Source: Harmonia axyridis (Eukaryota > Arthropoda > Insecta > Coleoptera > Coccinellidae). Taken from it: a DNA stretch of 64,000 bases. The stretch lies in NCBI RefSeq assembly GCF_914767665.1, contig NC_059502.1, positions 30,026,812 to 30,090,811 of the forward strand. Reading direction: 5' to 3'. The position numbers and the translations under genes are program-made. The notes beneath the pieces are model-generated. The model had not been told where the DNA came from, did no database searches, and saw nothing but the letters and a program-made list of their open reading frames with translations. Positions 23,201 to 34,149 of the stretch are shown piece by piece (within the stretch, counting starts at the first letter, position 1; each line of letters starts with the position of its first letter).

Positions 23201-24300
23201 TACGAGTAGGTACCTGCAATTTGATATTACATGGATACCTATAAAGTAATACTTCTGCCAAATAATATTATTTATTACGTTTTTGGATTTTTTTTTCGGT
23301 TGAAATGAAAGAACATAAAACAATGATTATTGCTTTCTTGAAAGGTTCGCCTCATTTATTTCTGTTAAATGCCGTTATACTATATTGGTATAATTCTTCA
23401 AATCCTACTTGAACGTCTCTGAAAAAATCGCTTGTCCAGTTTTCATTTGATGTCATACCCCAACCATGGGAGCAGGCTTTTCAAACCCTAGAGTTGAAAA
23501 TAATAGTTAAGTTATTGTATCAAATTCTGATGTCAATTCTTTCAGATAATTCGCGAAGTGAGTAGTTTTTTTTAATATCATTAATAAAAAATACTATGTT
23601 ATTCTACAGTGTTATACAATTCGATTATTTTATATTCTCGATCTTTAATATAGCGGCAAGGAACATTATCAACTATGAGGACATGATCGTTTTAACTTCA
23701 ATCTGCAGTTTTTTAATCTGTGACACAAAATTTTGCGCCAAACATCTGTAGAATTCTTTGTCGGTGTTTGATTAAATTTTCTTTAACGACTCTTAACAAC
23801 TCCCCAAAGCACTTCAAAAAATGAGCACAACTCTTACCAATAAGGGCGATTAAATTGCCACGCGACAGCATGTGTACTATTTCGGGCAATTAAAGTTATC
23901 AAATCGACACATACTATTTTATATGATGATCAACTAGCATCTGGGATCTATTCAAAAGGACTGGTAACACAATAAATTCTCTGCTGTTTGTGCTTCAGTG
24001 CTTCGTAGTAAATTTCCGGTAACTTGGGAAATTCTTCAATATTAGAAATATTCTGACCTATTCAAGTGAATTTGAATATACTTTATCCAGATAAAAAGAA
24101 AAAAAATCAATTACACAACGAACTGAAACCGAGTAAAAATGCTCATTTCATTAATCCAAAGAACTTGTATATGTGAATCATTAGAAAGATAATAAAGAAG
24201 TGATAGCTACAGCCAATGAAATTAACCAAATCGGCATGCGATTTGGATGAATTTCTATCCTGACTTTCCTCGGCACTTGTTTGACCTCTCATTAGTTTAG
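23201..24300. other. AT-rich DNA, nothing recognised
   Basis: No gene, repeat or element end that I can support in about 1.1 kb. Confidence 0.5.
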
Positions 24301-24305
24301 AGAGC

Positions 24306-24462
24306 TGTGTCCCAACGCCACTTCAAGCACAGCACTGTTAAGTTGCAACCTAGAGCGAATAGTAAGATGAAGAAGAACAAAAATTTTTCTCGGCTCGGGA
24401 CTCGAACTCTCGATCTTCATCTTAGGAGATCCTACCCACTGGACCAACCGACCGATGAAATT
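24306..24462 (-). mobile_element. tRNA-derived SINE-like unit
   Basis: On the minus strand, starting near 24452, GGTCGGTTGGTCCAGTGGGT contains an A-box-like stretch (TTGGTCCAGTGGG), and about 40 nt downstream GAGTTCGAGTCCCGAG contains a B-box (GTTCGAGTCC). Spacing fits an RNA polymerase III internal promoter. The predicted acceptor strands do not pair, so it is not a working tRNA. The downstream body, through 24306, includes GCTGTGCTTGAAGTGGCG, which recalls the RTE tail at about 21690. I call a tRNA-headed SINE; copy number in the genome would decide. Confidence 0.6.
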
Positions 24463-25823
24463 CAACATTCTACTTGTTTTATTTACTATTGTTTAATATA
24501 TTTTTTTTCGTATAGGTTTGTATGAAACTTCTAGGAAAGTCATCAGATTGAAAGAAATCTTGTAATAAAAAACGGCTAACAAATCCTCAATCTTGTTAAG
24601 GACTGTCAAGTAATACTCTGAACAGAATATTGTCTATAATGCATCAGATTTATTTTACATCCTGAACTCAATTTAAAATATATAGAATAGAAAATTAGTA
24701 ATTATGCAAAAACATATATTCAGTGTGATTAATTTTATTGAATTATAGAAATAGACTTGAACTTGGAAGTTGGTTATAAGTTGTCATATACATTTGCGTA
24801 GGACAATAAGGAAGAGTCAGTTCTAAACATCGGTCTAATTGCACGTCTTCCAAGCTTTCCAATTTCAATTCACTTCAATCTTGGTTGCTGACTGTGGGAT
24901 GCCTTGAGGGTAGAATATTGTTCATTATAATGTAAACTAGAGATGAATTGCTTTGAAGAAATACAAATTTAATGAAGAAAGCAGCTTATATTATTCGGCC
25001 CATGACCTATTCCTCAATCAAAAAATATAGATAATGCATCGATGTAGATAATGCATCGATGTTGCATTTATCATAAAAATTGGAATTACGGAATTGTTAA
25101 TATTTCTTTGAATTCAATGATTGTTATGGAGCAAAATATTCTGTATTTTGTATTTATATCTTCTCGTTGCAATCGCATGTATAATTCGATGCCCAATTAT
25201 ACCTTTATGTCTACTTTGAGTTGAATAACCCTGTTCGGATATATGAATGGATATATAGCCATTTTATGAAATTGTCCATGAAAGGAATATTATTAGGCTG
25301 TTATCTTTGGTTACATATTCATCTCCGTATGTAATTTCCATATAAATTTGGAGAACAAATGAAGAAGAAACACAGTAATATAATTCATGAATAATTCTGA
25401 TTTCTGAAACAGATAGAATTTAAGACTGGCTCAACCATTCGGAGATATATGATTTCGTCCATTGTTACTGCCGTGATATATTTATTCAGTACTTTTCTGA
25501 ATTCTTACTTCCATTTTCGTTTATAACTTATCTCCTTATATGACGTGGTGGATATGTGATTTTTGATGGTCTTTTTCAGCACTCGTTCTGTGAACGATCA
25601 TATTTGGCTCACTGAATCAGTTCTCCAATTTGAGTACGTCCATCTGTCTTTGTGTAAACAAGAAACTCGAAAATCACAGAGTAGGTAAGAACCTCGAATT
25701 TCGAGTTGATAGCGTCGTTCAAAAAAAAAAAAACAAGCAAAATATCGTGAAAAATCAAATGAGGAAAGCACGAGAAGTCAGCAGCTATTTAGCACTCGCA
25801 TCAAATATTACTTTGGGGGACTA
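24463..25823. other. AT-rich DNA, no gene
   Basis: Contains a short direct duplication, ATAGATAATGCATCGATGT, near 25030-25062. Nothing else recognised. Confidence 0.45.
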
Positions 25824-26974
25824 ACAGGCCAATTGAAAAGTCCCCGGTCCACCATAGTAAAACACATTTTTTTTGACAAAATTCGATTTTATTATTCAAC
25901 ATTGTTGCCTTCGAGGGTGATACAGCGATTCTTGCGGTCTTCCAACTTTTCGATACCATTTTTGTAAAACGATTTGTCTTTCGCTTCAAAATAGGCCTCA
26001 TGTTTCTGCGTTTACTTCTTCATTAGCGCTAAATTTCTTTCCAGCGAGCATTCTTTGGAGGTCTGAGAACAGGAAAAAGTCGCTGGGGGCCAGATCTGGC
26101 GAATACGGTGAATTTAGAAGCAATTCAAAGCTCAATTCATGCAATTTTGCCATTGTTTTCATTGATTTGTGACACGGCGCATTGTCTTGATGAAACAACA
26201 CCTTTTTTTCTACGAATGGGACCGTTTGTCAACGATTTCATCCTTTAAACGATCCAATAACGCTATATAATAACCGCTGTTGATGGTCTGGCCCTTTTGG
26301 AGGTAATCAATTGATATTTTACCTTGCGCATCCCAGAATACTGCTGTCATAACCTTGTCAGCTGACTGTTGTGTTTTTCCTCGCTTTGGTTTCGGTTTAT
26401 CGTGTGCAGTCTACTCGGCTGACTGTCGATTGGACTCCGGAGTAAATGGAGGCATGTTTCATCCATTGTCACATATACGCATACATTCATGTTTATTACA
26501 GCTTCAAAGACTACTCAGAATCATTAACACGTTGTTGCTTTTGGTCGATTGTAAGCTCGCGCGGCGCACACACACATTTTGCACACAGCTTTCTCATGTA
26601 CAAATATTCGTGAATGATGTGATGATATCTACACAATGTCTGCTATCTCGATCAACTTCACTTTACGGTCATTCAAAATTATTTTGTGAACTTTTTTGAT
26701 TTTTCGTCGGTGACAGTCTTTTTTGGGCGTTTACTGTGTTCGCCGTCTTCGGTGTTCACCACATTTACACTCAGCATACCAATACATGATGGTTAATTCT
26801 CCTGGTGAAGACCCGGAAAAGTAGCTACAACGCAATATCTCACAAATTGATGGTCGGATTGCTGTCAAATTCTGACACGTATTGTTTAAAGGTTGGTACT
26901 AACTAAAAATCATATGGATTTAATTCTAGCACTGCCATCTGTGCATGAGACCGGGGACTTTTCAATTGGCGTAA
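25824..26974 (-). mobile_element. mariner element, near full length, decayed
   Basis: Inverted repeats with the core CCAATTGAAAAGTCCCCGG are present at 25829 and, in complement, at about 26950-26970. TA dinucleotides sit at 25822-25823 and 26975-26976, the expected mariner target. The 1151-bp interior encodes a DD34D transposase on the minus strand that is clearly broken. A small shift in the exact ends is possible because the outermost bases differ between the two sides. Confidence 0.85.
25901..26790 (-). pseudogene. mariner DD34D transposase, broken
   Basis: Reading on the minus strand, N-terminal remnants (VNTEDGEHSKRPKKTV, near 26705-26760) fit the helix-turn-helix linker of mariner transposases. 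The catalytic C-terminal part is clearest: LFHQDNAPCHKSMKTMAKLH carries the second catalytic aspartate, and SPYSPDLAPSDFFLFSDL carries the third, with 34 residues between them, the DD34D spacing. The frame then reads NEEVNAET and stops at 25998; a one-base shift restores EAYFEAKDKSFYKNGIEKLE and the normal C-terminus ending TLEGNNVE at about 25901. The middle section (26200-26700) has several frame breaks, so no protein is possible. The enzyme would cut and paste the element at TA sites. Confidence 0.82.
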
Positions 26975-26976
26975 TA

Positions 26977-27639
26977 AGTGCTCAAAAGCTGCCGATTTCA
27001 CCTGATTGCTTTTCTTATTTCTTTATCTTCGTATATAAACACACAAAATGTGAAAATAGACATCGGAAATACTGGAAAATGAAAACCTAACTAAAGAACA
27101 AAGTGAATTCTCAGATACACGAAATCTTGTTAACGATATTTCGAATACACCTAATTATCACTAACGAGGTGAGGCGTTGTCCCTATCAAAATAAATTGGT
27201 GTTTAGGTAACGTTTCCGCATAGCCCCAGCATTTGATTTATGTTCAGTTTCGCGGTCACTTTCTGCCAAAACACAACATCGTATTTATAAACATCAACAA
27301 CTACCAAACTCTGATAGCAAGGCAAAGATTGAGGAGATGATGAGGAATTTCTCCCGATAGTGCAATTCTTCGAATTTTTTGGTCTCCTGCTTATCGTGTT
27401 ATTAAAAATAAAGCAGAAATAAATTCTGGGGAAATTCCAGAGACGACAAATATTAATGCTTGTGTGCAGTATCATGACTTGTTGAGGTACCAGAATAGTT
27501 GTGGAATCGTACATTTTTTAGAAGTTTTCGAATTCTTCAGAAAGAGGAGATGTCCTGGACTTTCCATGTTTCATATGGTTATCGTTGTACCAAATCTAGA
27601 ATAATTGATAGGTTCGAATATTCTGCTCGAATGTTTTCA
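26977..27639. other. AT-rich DNA, nothing recognised
   Basis: Several short open frames (for example 27203-27514 minus) have no motif and are not called. Confidence 0.45.
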
Positions 27640-27647
27640 CCCATGTA
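27640..27647. repeat. 8-bp target site duplication, left
   Basis: CCCATGTA, identical to 28396-28403. Confidence 0.9.
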
Positions 27648-28395
27648 CAGTGGCGTACCCAGACATAAGCCTTGGAGGGGATAAGGAATTATAAACGAAA
27701 AAAATATTGGTTATTTGTTCCAAAGTCCTACGATTTACAGAAACTTCTTGAGATTGATTTTCATCTTCCAAAGTATCAGCTGTTGTATTTTGTATTCGAA
27801 CGCAATTTTCCTTTTTTTTTAAGGAGTCGTCGAAAAAAGTTTCCTTTCTCATGATAGGATTTTGATTAGTTTTAATATAATGCTACACACATCAAATTTG
27901 AACACAGAATATAATAAAAAATTTTCACGTCATCCACCTCAAACTAATCAACGGGATATGCTGAACCTACTGACCTATCTTTGTGAGTGAAAATGTTAAC
28001 GCAGCAAGTAAGGAATCCAAAGTGCCGACAAAGAGATTCTCTGCGACAGAGGGATATTTACATATAATATGAGATTATTTATTTTCTTAGGGTCCTAGAA
28101 AAAATGAAGAAATTATTACTAAGGGTTCCACCGATTTAATTCGAGTAGTTCGGAGCTCTTACTTCAGGATCTTATCAATTTTTACGCGATTGTTTACATC
28201 AATTTGATATTTATAGCCCTATATGCAAATAATGATTATGCCGACGACAGTCGGATCAAATCGAGCCCTTTGATATAACTAGTGGTTGATGAATCCGTTG
28301 ATTCAATTTTTGTACAATTAAATTATTAAGACTTATAATGGATGTTTCTCCTGTGGGGAATATATCCTCCTTATCCCCCTTTGGGTACGCCACCG
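27648..28395. mobile_element. short non-autonomous hAT, 748 bp
   Basis: The ends CAGTGGCGTACCC (left) and the complement of CGGTGGCGTACCC (right) are inverted repeats, and an exact 8-bp duplication CCCATGTA flanks the element at 27640-27647 and 28396-28403. The interior is AT-rich and shows no transposase motif. CAGTGGCGTA-type ends are common in animal hAT families. The transposase must have come from another copy. Confidence 0.9.
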
Positions 28396-28403
28396 CCCAT
28401 GTA
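28396..28403. repeat. 8-bp target site duplication, right
   Basis: CCCATGTA, identical to 27640-27647. Confidence 0.9.
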
Positions 28404-28629
28404 TAAAGTTAGCAGAACAATTTCCTCAAAAATTAAAGAAAATATTTCAATTTTTGTCGAGTATTTGAGATAGAGAAATAATCATACTACTACTAGCTAT
28501 GAGTAACTGGCAAACCATATCTGAATAACAAACTGTATATTTTATACTATAATTTATTATCTCTGGAACTATTGAAGAAAGGACTTCTCGTTAAAAAATG
28601 ATTGTTTACATCATCATCGAAGTAATATA

Positions 28630-30250
28630 CAGGAATACTCAACAGTTCTGTTTTCCGGCATTGAAATGAAAACGTGGAGAATCGATTGGACCCGACAATT
28701 TCTGATTCGAGGAGGAACATTTTGTCCACTCTTCGCATCCTTGTAACTGCAACCTTCTTACGGGGGCGAGTTCAACCTTTTGATTTTGAAAAAGGATGAG
28801 GGGTGTTCCAATTACTAATTTTGAAGATTGTATCGAGTACTATCTCACCCTGAAATTTTGCTTCAAAATATCCATCCATAATGAAATAATAGCGAGAATA
28901 GTGAAAGAGGCAATGTGGAATTTATCTCGAGAATATTATTCGTATCCGACACATTTCGATATTATTTAGTAATTATGTTGTTAATTTTTTGTCCAGCAAT
29001 TATTGATATCTTGTCGAACAAAGTATACGGACTATGTTTTTGATTCATCTTAGTCTATCGTGAATTTTTAAGAGTGCTACGCTACAAGTATGTGCAAACG
29101 ATTATAAAATTGTAGTAGAATAAAATGGAATAATCCGTAGAAGAAAGGGTGGAAATGATAAAATTATTTATTAGGAATAAATACTCTGCGCGAACGACAT
29201 TCTGGAAAAAATGTATCAGCTGCTTACGTTGTGCAACTGATTGCCAAATTTGACGCTACTGGTTCACTCGGAAACAAAAAGAGGGTACATGAAAGAGACG
29301 AAGTGAGAGACGGGGCAGTCTTAGATTATGGAGCAATGGATCCAATCTTGAGTACTAGGAAATTGTCCGATGTATCTGGTGTTTCACGCACAACAATCAT
29401 GAGAATCCTGAAACAACATAAATTCCATCCTTATGAGATACGATTGGTCCTGGAACTGAATTAGGATGATCCCAATTGCCAGTTCTGTGAAGTGGTCAGT
29501 GAAATAATTATCGGTAATCCAAATTGCGTGTTCGATATATGTTTTTCGGACAAGCGTTCATTTTACATTAACGTCATTGTAAACCATAACTGTCGATAAT
29601 GGTCAGATGGTAATTTAAGAATATTCCGAGAAGTGCATACTCGGCGTCCCCAAAAATTAAATGTTTGGGATGGTATTTATGGAAATCACATAATCGGCCC
29701 GTTTTTATAGCCGGTAATCTCAATGGCCAAATTCATTAAGATCAATAAGAGAACGCTATTTATTCAGCCCTCGTGCAAGTATTGGAGAATTCAGACCATC
29801 AAATTATCATTTTCCAACAAGATGGCGCAGCATCTAAATTCGTTCAACCGATTTGTCAGTTCCCAGATGTAAATATTCGTCACGCCTTGATTGGAAGGAG
29901 AGAGGCATATTGAGTGGTCACCCAGATCTACTGATCTGGCTTCACTGCATTTAGTGAATAGTGCCCATTTCCAGCATTTAATGAATTAATCACAAAAGTA
30001 AGTACTCTTCTACTGTTTTACCTTTCATTTCGTTATCGATGGAAATTTTGAAGCGAAATTTCAGGATCAGACAGTACTCGATAAGATCTTCAAAATGAGG
30101 TATCGCAACAACTCTCATCCTTGGGGTTGTACTCACCCCGTTAGGGGGTTCCAATTACGGGGATACGAAGAGCGGCAAAGTTGTTCCCCCTCCAATCAGA
30201 AATTGACGGGTCCGAGCGATTTCCCACATTTTCTATGATTATGTGTTGTT
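28630..30250 (+). mobile_element. DD41D-type mariner-like element with long degenerate inverted repeats
   Basis: The left flank (28630-28935) and right flank (about 29990-30250) are imperfect inverted repeats of more than 250 bases. For example ACCCGACAATTTCTGATTCG near 28690 pairs with CAATCAGAAATTGACGGGTC near 30194, and TATCGAGTACTATCTCA near 28832 pairs with its imperfect complement near 30070. TATACAGG at 28627 probably marks the left end; the right end is eroded, so the boundary is approximate. The transposase relic lies between the repeats. Confidence 0.75.
29125..30000 (+). pseudogene. DD41D-type transposase, heavily decayed
   Basis: ATG at 29125 is followed two codons later by a stop, then SVEERVEMIKLFIRNKYSAR, the start of the helix-turn-helix region. 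The longest clean part, 29231-29464, reads VSGVSRTTIMRILKQHKFHP (second helix-turn-helix) and YEIRLVLELN. Downstream, broken across frames, are FSD near 29545 (first catalytic aspartate), REVHTRRPQKLNVW near 29625, NHIIGPF, IIIFQQDGA near 29815 (second aspartate), and HIEWSPRSTDLAS near 29915, where the final aspartate of the usual LDYF motif is lost. The family moves by cut and paste at TA sites. At least five stops or frameshifts make this a pseudogene. Confidence 0.78.
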
Positions 30251-31632
30251 AAATTTCTGAAAATGAATTTTTTCAACTATATTTTCATGATTTTCTGCAT
30301 TGAAAAAATTATGAAACGCACTATCGTTATCATTCGTGTTTTGTGAAAAAAATCTGTCTTTCCTCCATATCATCAACGCATTCATAGATCAAGCAAGAAT
30401 AAAATAATAGAAAATAGTGGCATCCGCTAAAACATTGGAAAATTTCTTCTCTGGTTGTTTCATTCGGAACTGCCTCCTCTCAGTGGCTCTCAGCCTCATA
30501 CAAACGTTACGTTGTAAGTTACGTCGTAAGGCTGAGCAATTTCAGTTGCAAATTTCGTTGTTTCAGCTCAAATTGTGGCTGTTTTAACCTCGTCACTCGG
30601 CTGAAACGTCTGTTTGGTGGCAAGCTTCGCTGATATGTCTACCCTGTTGCAAGATTGTAGTTTCCCACGTCCTACATAAATACACGGCATGAGCTTCAAA
30701 GGAAGGACGCGTCTCGAGATTTTCTATTCATGGTCTGAAAAACTGATTTACAGAATGTATACCGGGAGGCCCAACCTAGATGTTGATCTAATTTTGAGAG
30801 AGTAAATGAAGATATCTTTTTGTGATTTGTATAGGATAGTTAGAAACACAATTTACAATATTTTTTTATATATTCAACGATGTAGACCAAAGTTAAAATT
30901 TTTTTATTGTAACACCCCGTATGTGAATTCAAAAATGGAATCGCAAGCTCAAATAATGATGAGTTTCTTCAGATCACTATATTCTTAAGAGCACATTTAC
31001 GAGACAACGGCGAAAAATTGAAAAATATGATGTTTTTTTTATTGGTAATTAATGAAAAACCAGTTACGCCGCCGATATAGACAATATTTTTTGGAGTAGA
31101 CATATTGGCTACTTTTATGCAGAAAAAATATTTTAACTCTAGATTATACAGAGAGTGATCATTAATATTCATATTAATATTAATATTAACTTCAAATAAT
31201 GCCCGAAAACTTTCTCATTTCAAATTTGCATACCCTACATTTTTATATCTTATTGAACGAAAAAATTTATTTCGAAACTATTATGAGGTCTTCTTGCAAT
31301 TGAACCTTATAGTTTTTCAGCAAGTTTTTGGCCATTAATGTAGGAGTTAACGCAGAGGGAACACATCTGCGGAAATAAATAATAATAAAAAGTTTAATTG
31401 TTTTACAATTTTTTATTATAGAACATAGAATAACACAAAATAGTTGAAAAAGAACAGCTTACTAATGCTCAGTCGTGGCGAGAATTTTGAGTTGTATTTT
31501 TCGGTTGAACAAATATTTTTCAAAATATACGTTCTTGTTTTTATATAAGTTCTGGTAATAGTCCATCGGTGGAGTTAATGATAATAATAGGTATAAATAA
31601 ACAAATGAATTAAATATATATATATATATATA
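30251..31632. other. AT-rich DNA, no gene; short TA repeat at the right edge
   Basis: GTAACACCCCGTATGTG near 30911 may be a degraded CAGGGTG-type end. A run of TA (about 31612-31634) lies directly at the left end of the next element. Nothing else recognised. Confidence 0.45.
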
Positions 31633-31634
31633 TA

Positions 31635-34112
31635 CAGGGTGTCCGGGGAATAACTGTACATACTCTTACCAGAGATAGAGTTGGACTAGCTGATTTCTGA
31701 TTGACTGTAAAAAATTAATTTCTGGATTTCCCTAGAAAGATACAGGGTGATTTTCCAACTTCATGGAAATACTTAGACCATTATAAAATCCAAACTTATT
31801 GACGAATAGTATTGAAACTTGGGAGATTATTGGTACATGCTAAGGTCGAGTCAGAACGATATCAATTATTTCATTATTCCAGGGCCGGACTCATTAATCT
31901 TCATTTAAAGTGTTCAGGGTAAAAAAAACACTCTGTATTTCGAATTACAAATGATTGATTCGCTTTTTAGGAAGAAGCTAAATTATGCTTCAATTTGCGG
32001 TATCGCTTAAAGTTGTCACATCAACAATTATTTTTTTATGAATTTTTGAATTTGGATAAAGTTCGAAAAATTGAATTTTTCACCATGAAGAGAACTGAAA
32101 ATCTCATGTTTGAATATAAAATGCGAAAGTATTAGTAGAAAATTTTCAAAAAAGTTCAGAGCTTTAATAAGCACATTCGATAACGAAACAATAACAAATG
32201 AAACAAACTAAAATACATTGAAGAGTACCTAATAAAAATGAAAATAGGAACGAATGAATTGCAGAGTCAACGTTATTTCAGAAGTGGTTCGAAATGAAAA
32301 CCATTAGCTTGTATACATTTCTCCTGCCGAATGTTCAAATTGGATACAGCCTTGCGAATCATATCGCCATTATTTCTTAAAATATCGCAACAGTTGATAA
32401 TTCTGTTCATCAGTTGTTCTCTTGACTGGATTCCTTCAGAGTATACCATATCCTTCAATTTTCCCCATAAAAAATAATCTAGCGGGTTGAAATCTGGAGA
32501 TTGAGAAGGCCATGGAATAGGTCCTCCTCGACCTATCCACCTATTTGGATAGGTATTGTCGAGGTAACTTCTCACTTACCAAAATGAGGTCCAGCTCCAT
32601 CATGCTGGAAATAAATTCCTCTAATATTTATTCCTTGTAGCATGCCTGGTAAAATATTTTGTAAGAAATCTAGATAAATCGCACTTGTAAGGCGACCGTC
32701 AAAAAAATGAGGCCCAATCAAATGTTTGTTTATCACAGCACACCAAACATTTACTGAAAATTTATGTTGTGAATTTCTCAGTCTTATACTGTGTGGATTA
32801 TTTTCGGCCCAAATATGCGAGTTATGAATATTGAACACACCGTCTCTGGTGAATTGAGCCTCATCACTGAATATTGTTCTGTACAAAGTGACTCTGTGAT
32901 TTACTATCCAATGTGCAAAATTCAGTCTTAAGACATTATCGCCAGGTTCCAATCGTTGTACCTGTTGTATGTGGTATGGGTACATATTTTCCACTTTGAT
33001 TATTGTGTGCACCTTATGCTTCGGCAAATGTAATTGTGCACTTACTCTCCTTATACTAGTTGAAGGTTGTGCTTGAATTAATTGGAGTACTTCATCACTT
33101 CTTTCTAGATTCCTTTGGCGATCCTTCTTCCTATCTGGCACTCTACCATATTGCGCTATACAACTAAATACTGCAGAAAATGTTTGGTGATTGGGAATTC
33201 TGCGCGACGGAAATCTCAGACGATACTCTCTCCCAGCAGCTCGACTATTTCCCTCACATTTACCATACACGAACATCATATCAGCATATTCTCTATTTGT
33301 GAAATTGGCCATTTTGATAATTTCACTATTTTATAATAATCAAAGCACAAGCAACAAACAACAATCTCAAATTTCAGTTGTCAAAATGTTTGAAGTTTAT
33401 CACGGAATATTTTTTAGGAATTCATATTTTATCCTGTAGGAAATTTTATTTCTGTGCATTTTTGATCTTGAATCTTTGAATCTAGTAAGATATTTTGTAA
33501 CATTCTCCCAAACTGAAAATCATATCTCCTCTTTCTCAGAGTACTTCTGGGGTGGCCACCCAGTATATCAATAAATTATTATAGTCTTCCTCACCTTCAG
33601 TGACTTTTTAAGAAAATCTATTATTTATTTTCGAACTCCGCAAGATGACAAATCCTGTTCAGGTAAATAAATTAAAATTTTCGAACTTTATCCAAATTCA
33701 AAAATTCATAAAAAAATAATTGTTGATGTGACAACTTTAAGCGATACCGCAAATTGAAGCATAATTTAGCTTCTCTCTAAAAAGCGAATCAATCATTTGT
33801 AATTCGAAATACAGAGTGTTTTTTTTACCCTGAACACTTTAAATGAAGATTAATGAGTCCGGCCCTGGAATAATGAAATAATTGATATCGTTCTGACTCG
33901 ACCTTAGCATGTACCAATAATCTCCCAAGTTTCAATACTATTCGTCAATAAGTTTGGATTTTATGATGGTCTAAGTATTTCCATGAAGTTGGAAAATCAC
34001 CCTGTATCTTTCTAGGGAAATCCAGAAATTAATTTTTTACAGTCAATCAGTAATCAGCTAGTCCAACTCTATCTCTGGTAAGAGTATGTACCGTTATTCC
34101 CCGGACACCCTG
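31635..34112 (-). mobile_element. DD41D-type element with about 430-bp terminal inverted repeats
   Basis: The left end CAGGGTGTCCGGGGAATAAC and the right end are reverse complements, and the match runs inward to about 32068 on the left and 33680 on the right with few differences. TA lies on both outer sides (31633-31634 and 34113-34114), inside a TA-rich target. The 2478-bp element encodes one transposase on the minus strand between the repeats. Arms of this length are far longer than in classic mariners and explain how arm-only palindromes could arise from it. Confidence 0.9.
32273..33312 (-). pseudogene. DD41D-type transposase, one frameshift from intact
   Basis: ATG at 33312 (minus) opens 246 codons: NREYADMMFVYGKCEGNSRA starts the first helix-turn-helix, STSIRRVSAQLHLPKHKVHT is the second, and FSDEAQF and IYFQHDGAGPH carry the first two catalytic aspartates. 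The frame ends at 32572 just after GPHFGK. The protein resumes in another frame (VRSYLDNTYPNRWIGRGG, then WPSQSPDFNPLDYFLWGKL with the third aspartate) and ends normally at 32273 with HFEPLLK. Allowing for the break, about 41 residues separate the last two aspartates, hence DD41D. The family name rosa is used for some insect DD41D elements, but I cannot assign a subfamily. The single shift near 32573 is the only lesion I see. Programmed frameshifting is unlikely because no slippery site is evident. Confidence 0.87.
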
Positions 34113-34149
34113 TATATATATAGTGGAGTAGACCATTTGTTTATTTATA

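Noticed and set aside
24390..24455. tRNA gene on the minus strand
   Set aside because: A and B boxes are present, but the acceptor stem does not pair, so a SINE head is the better reading.
31612..31634. TA microsatellite as a promoter or origin
   Set aside because: It is simply the AT-rich target of the DD41D insertion at 31635.
32572..32575. Programmed frameshift in the DD41D transposase
   Set aside because: No slippery heptamer or downstream structure is apparent, and known DD41D transposases are read as a single frame.
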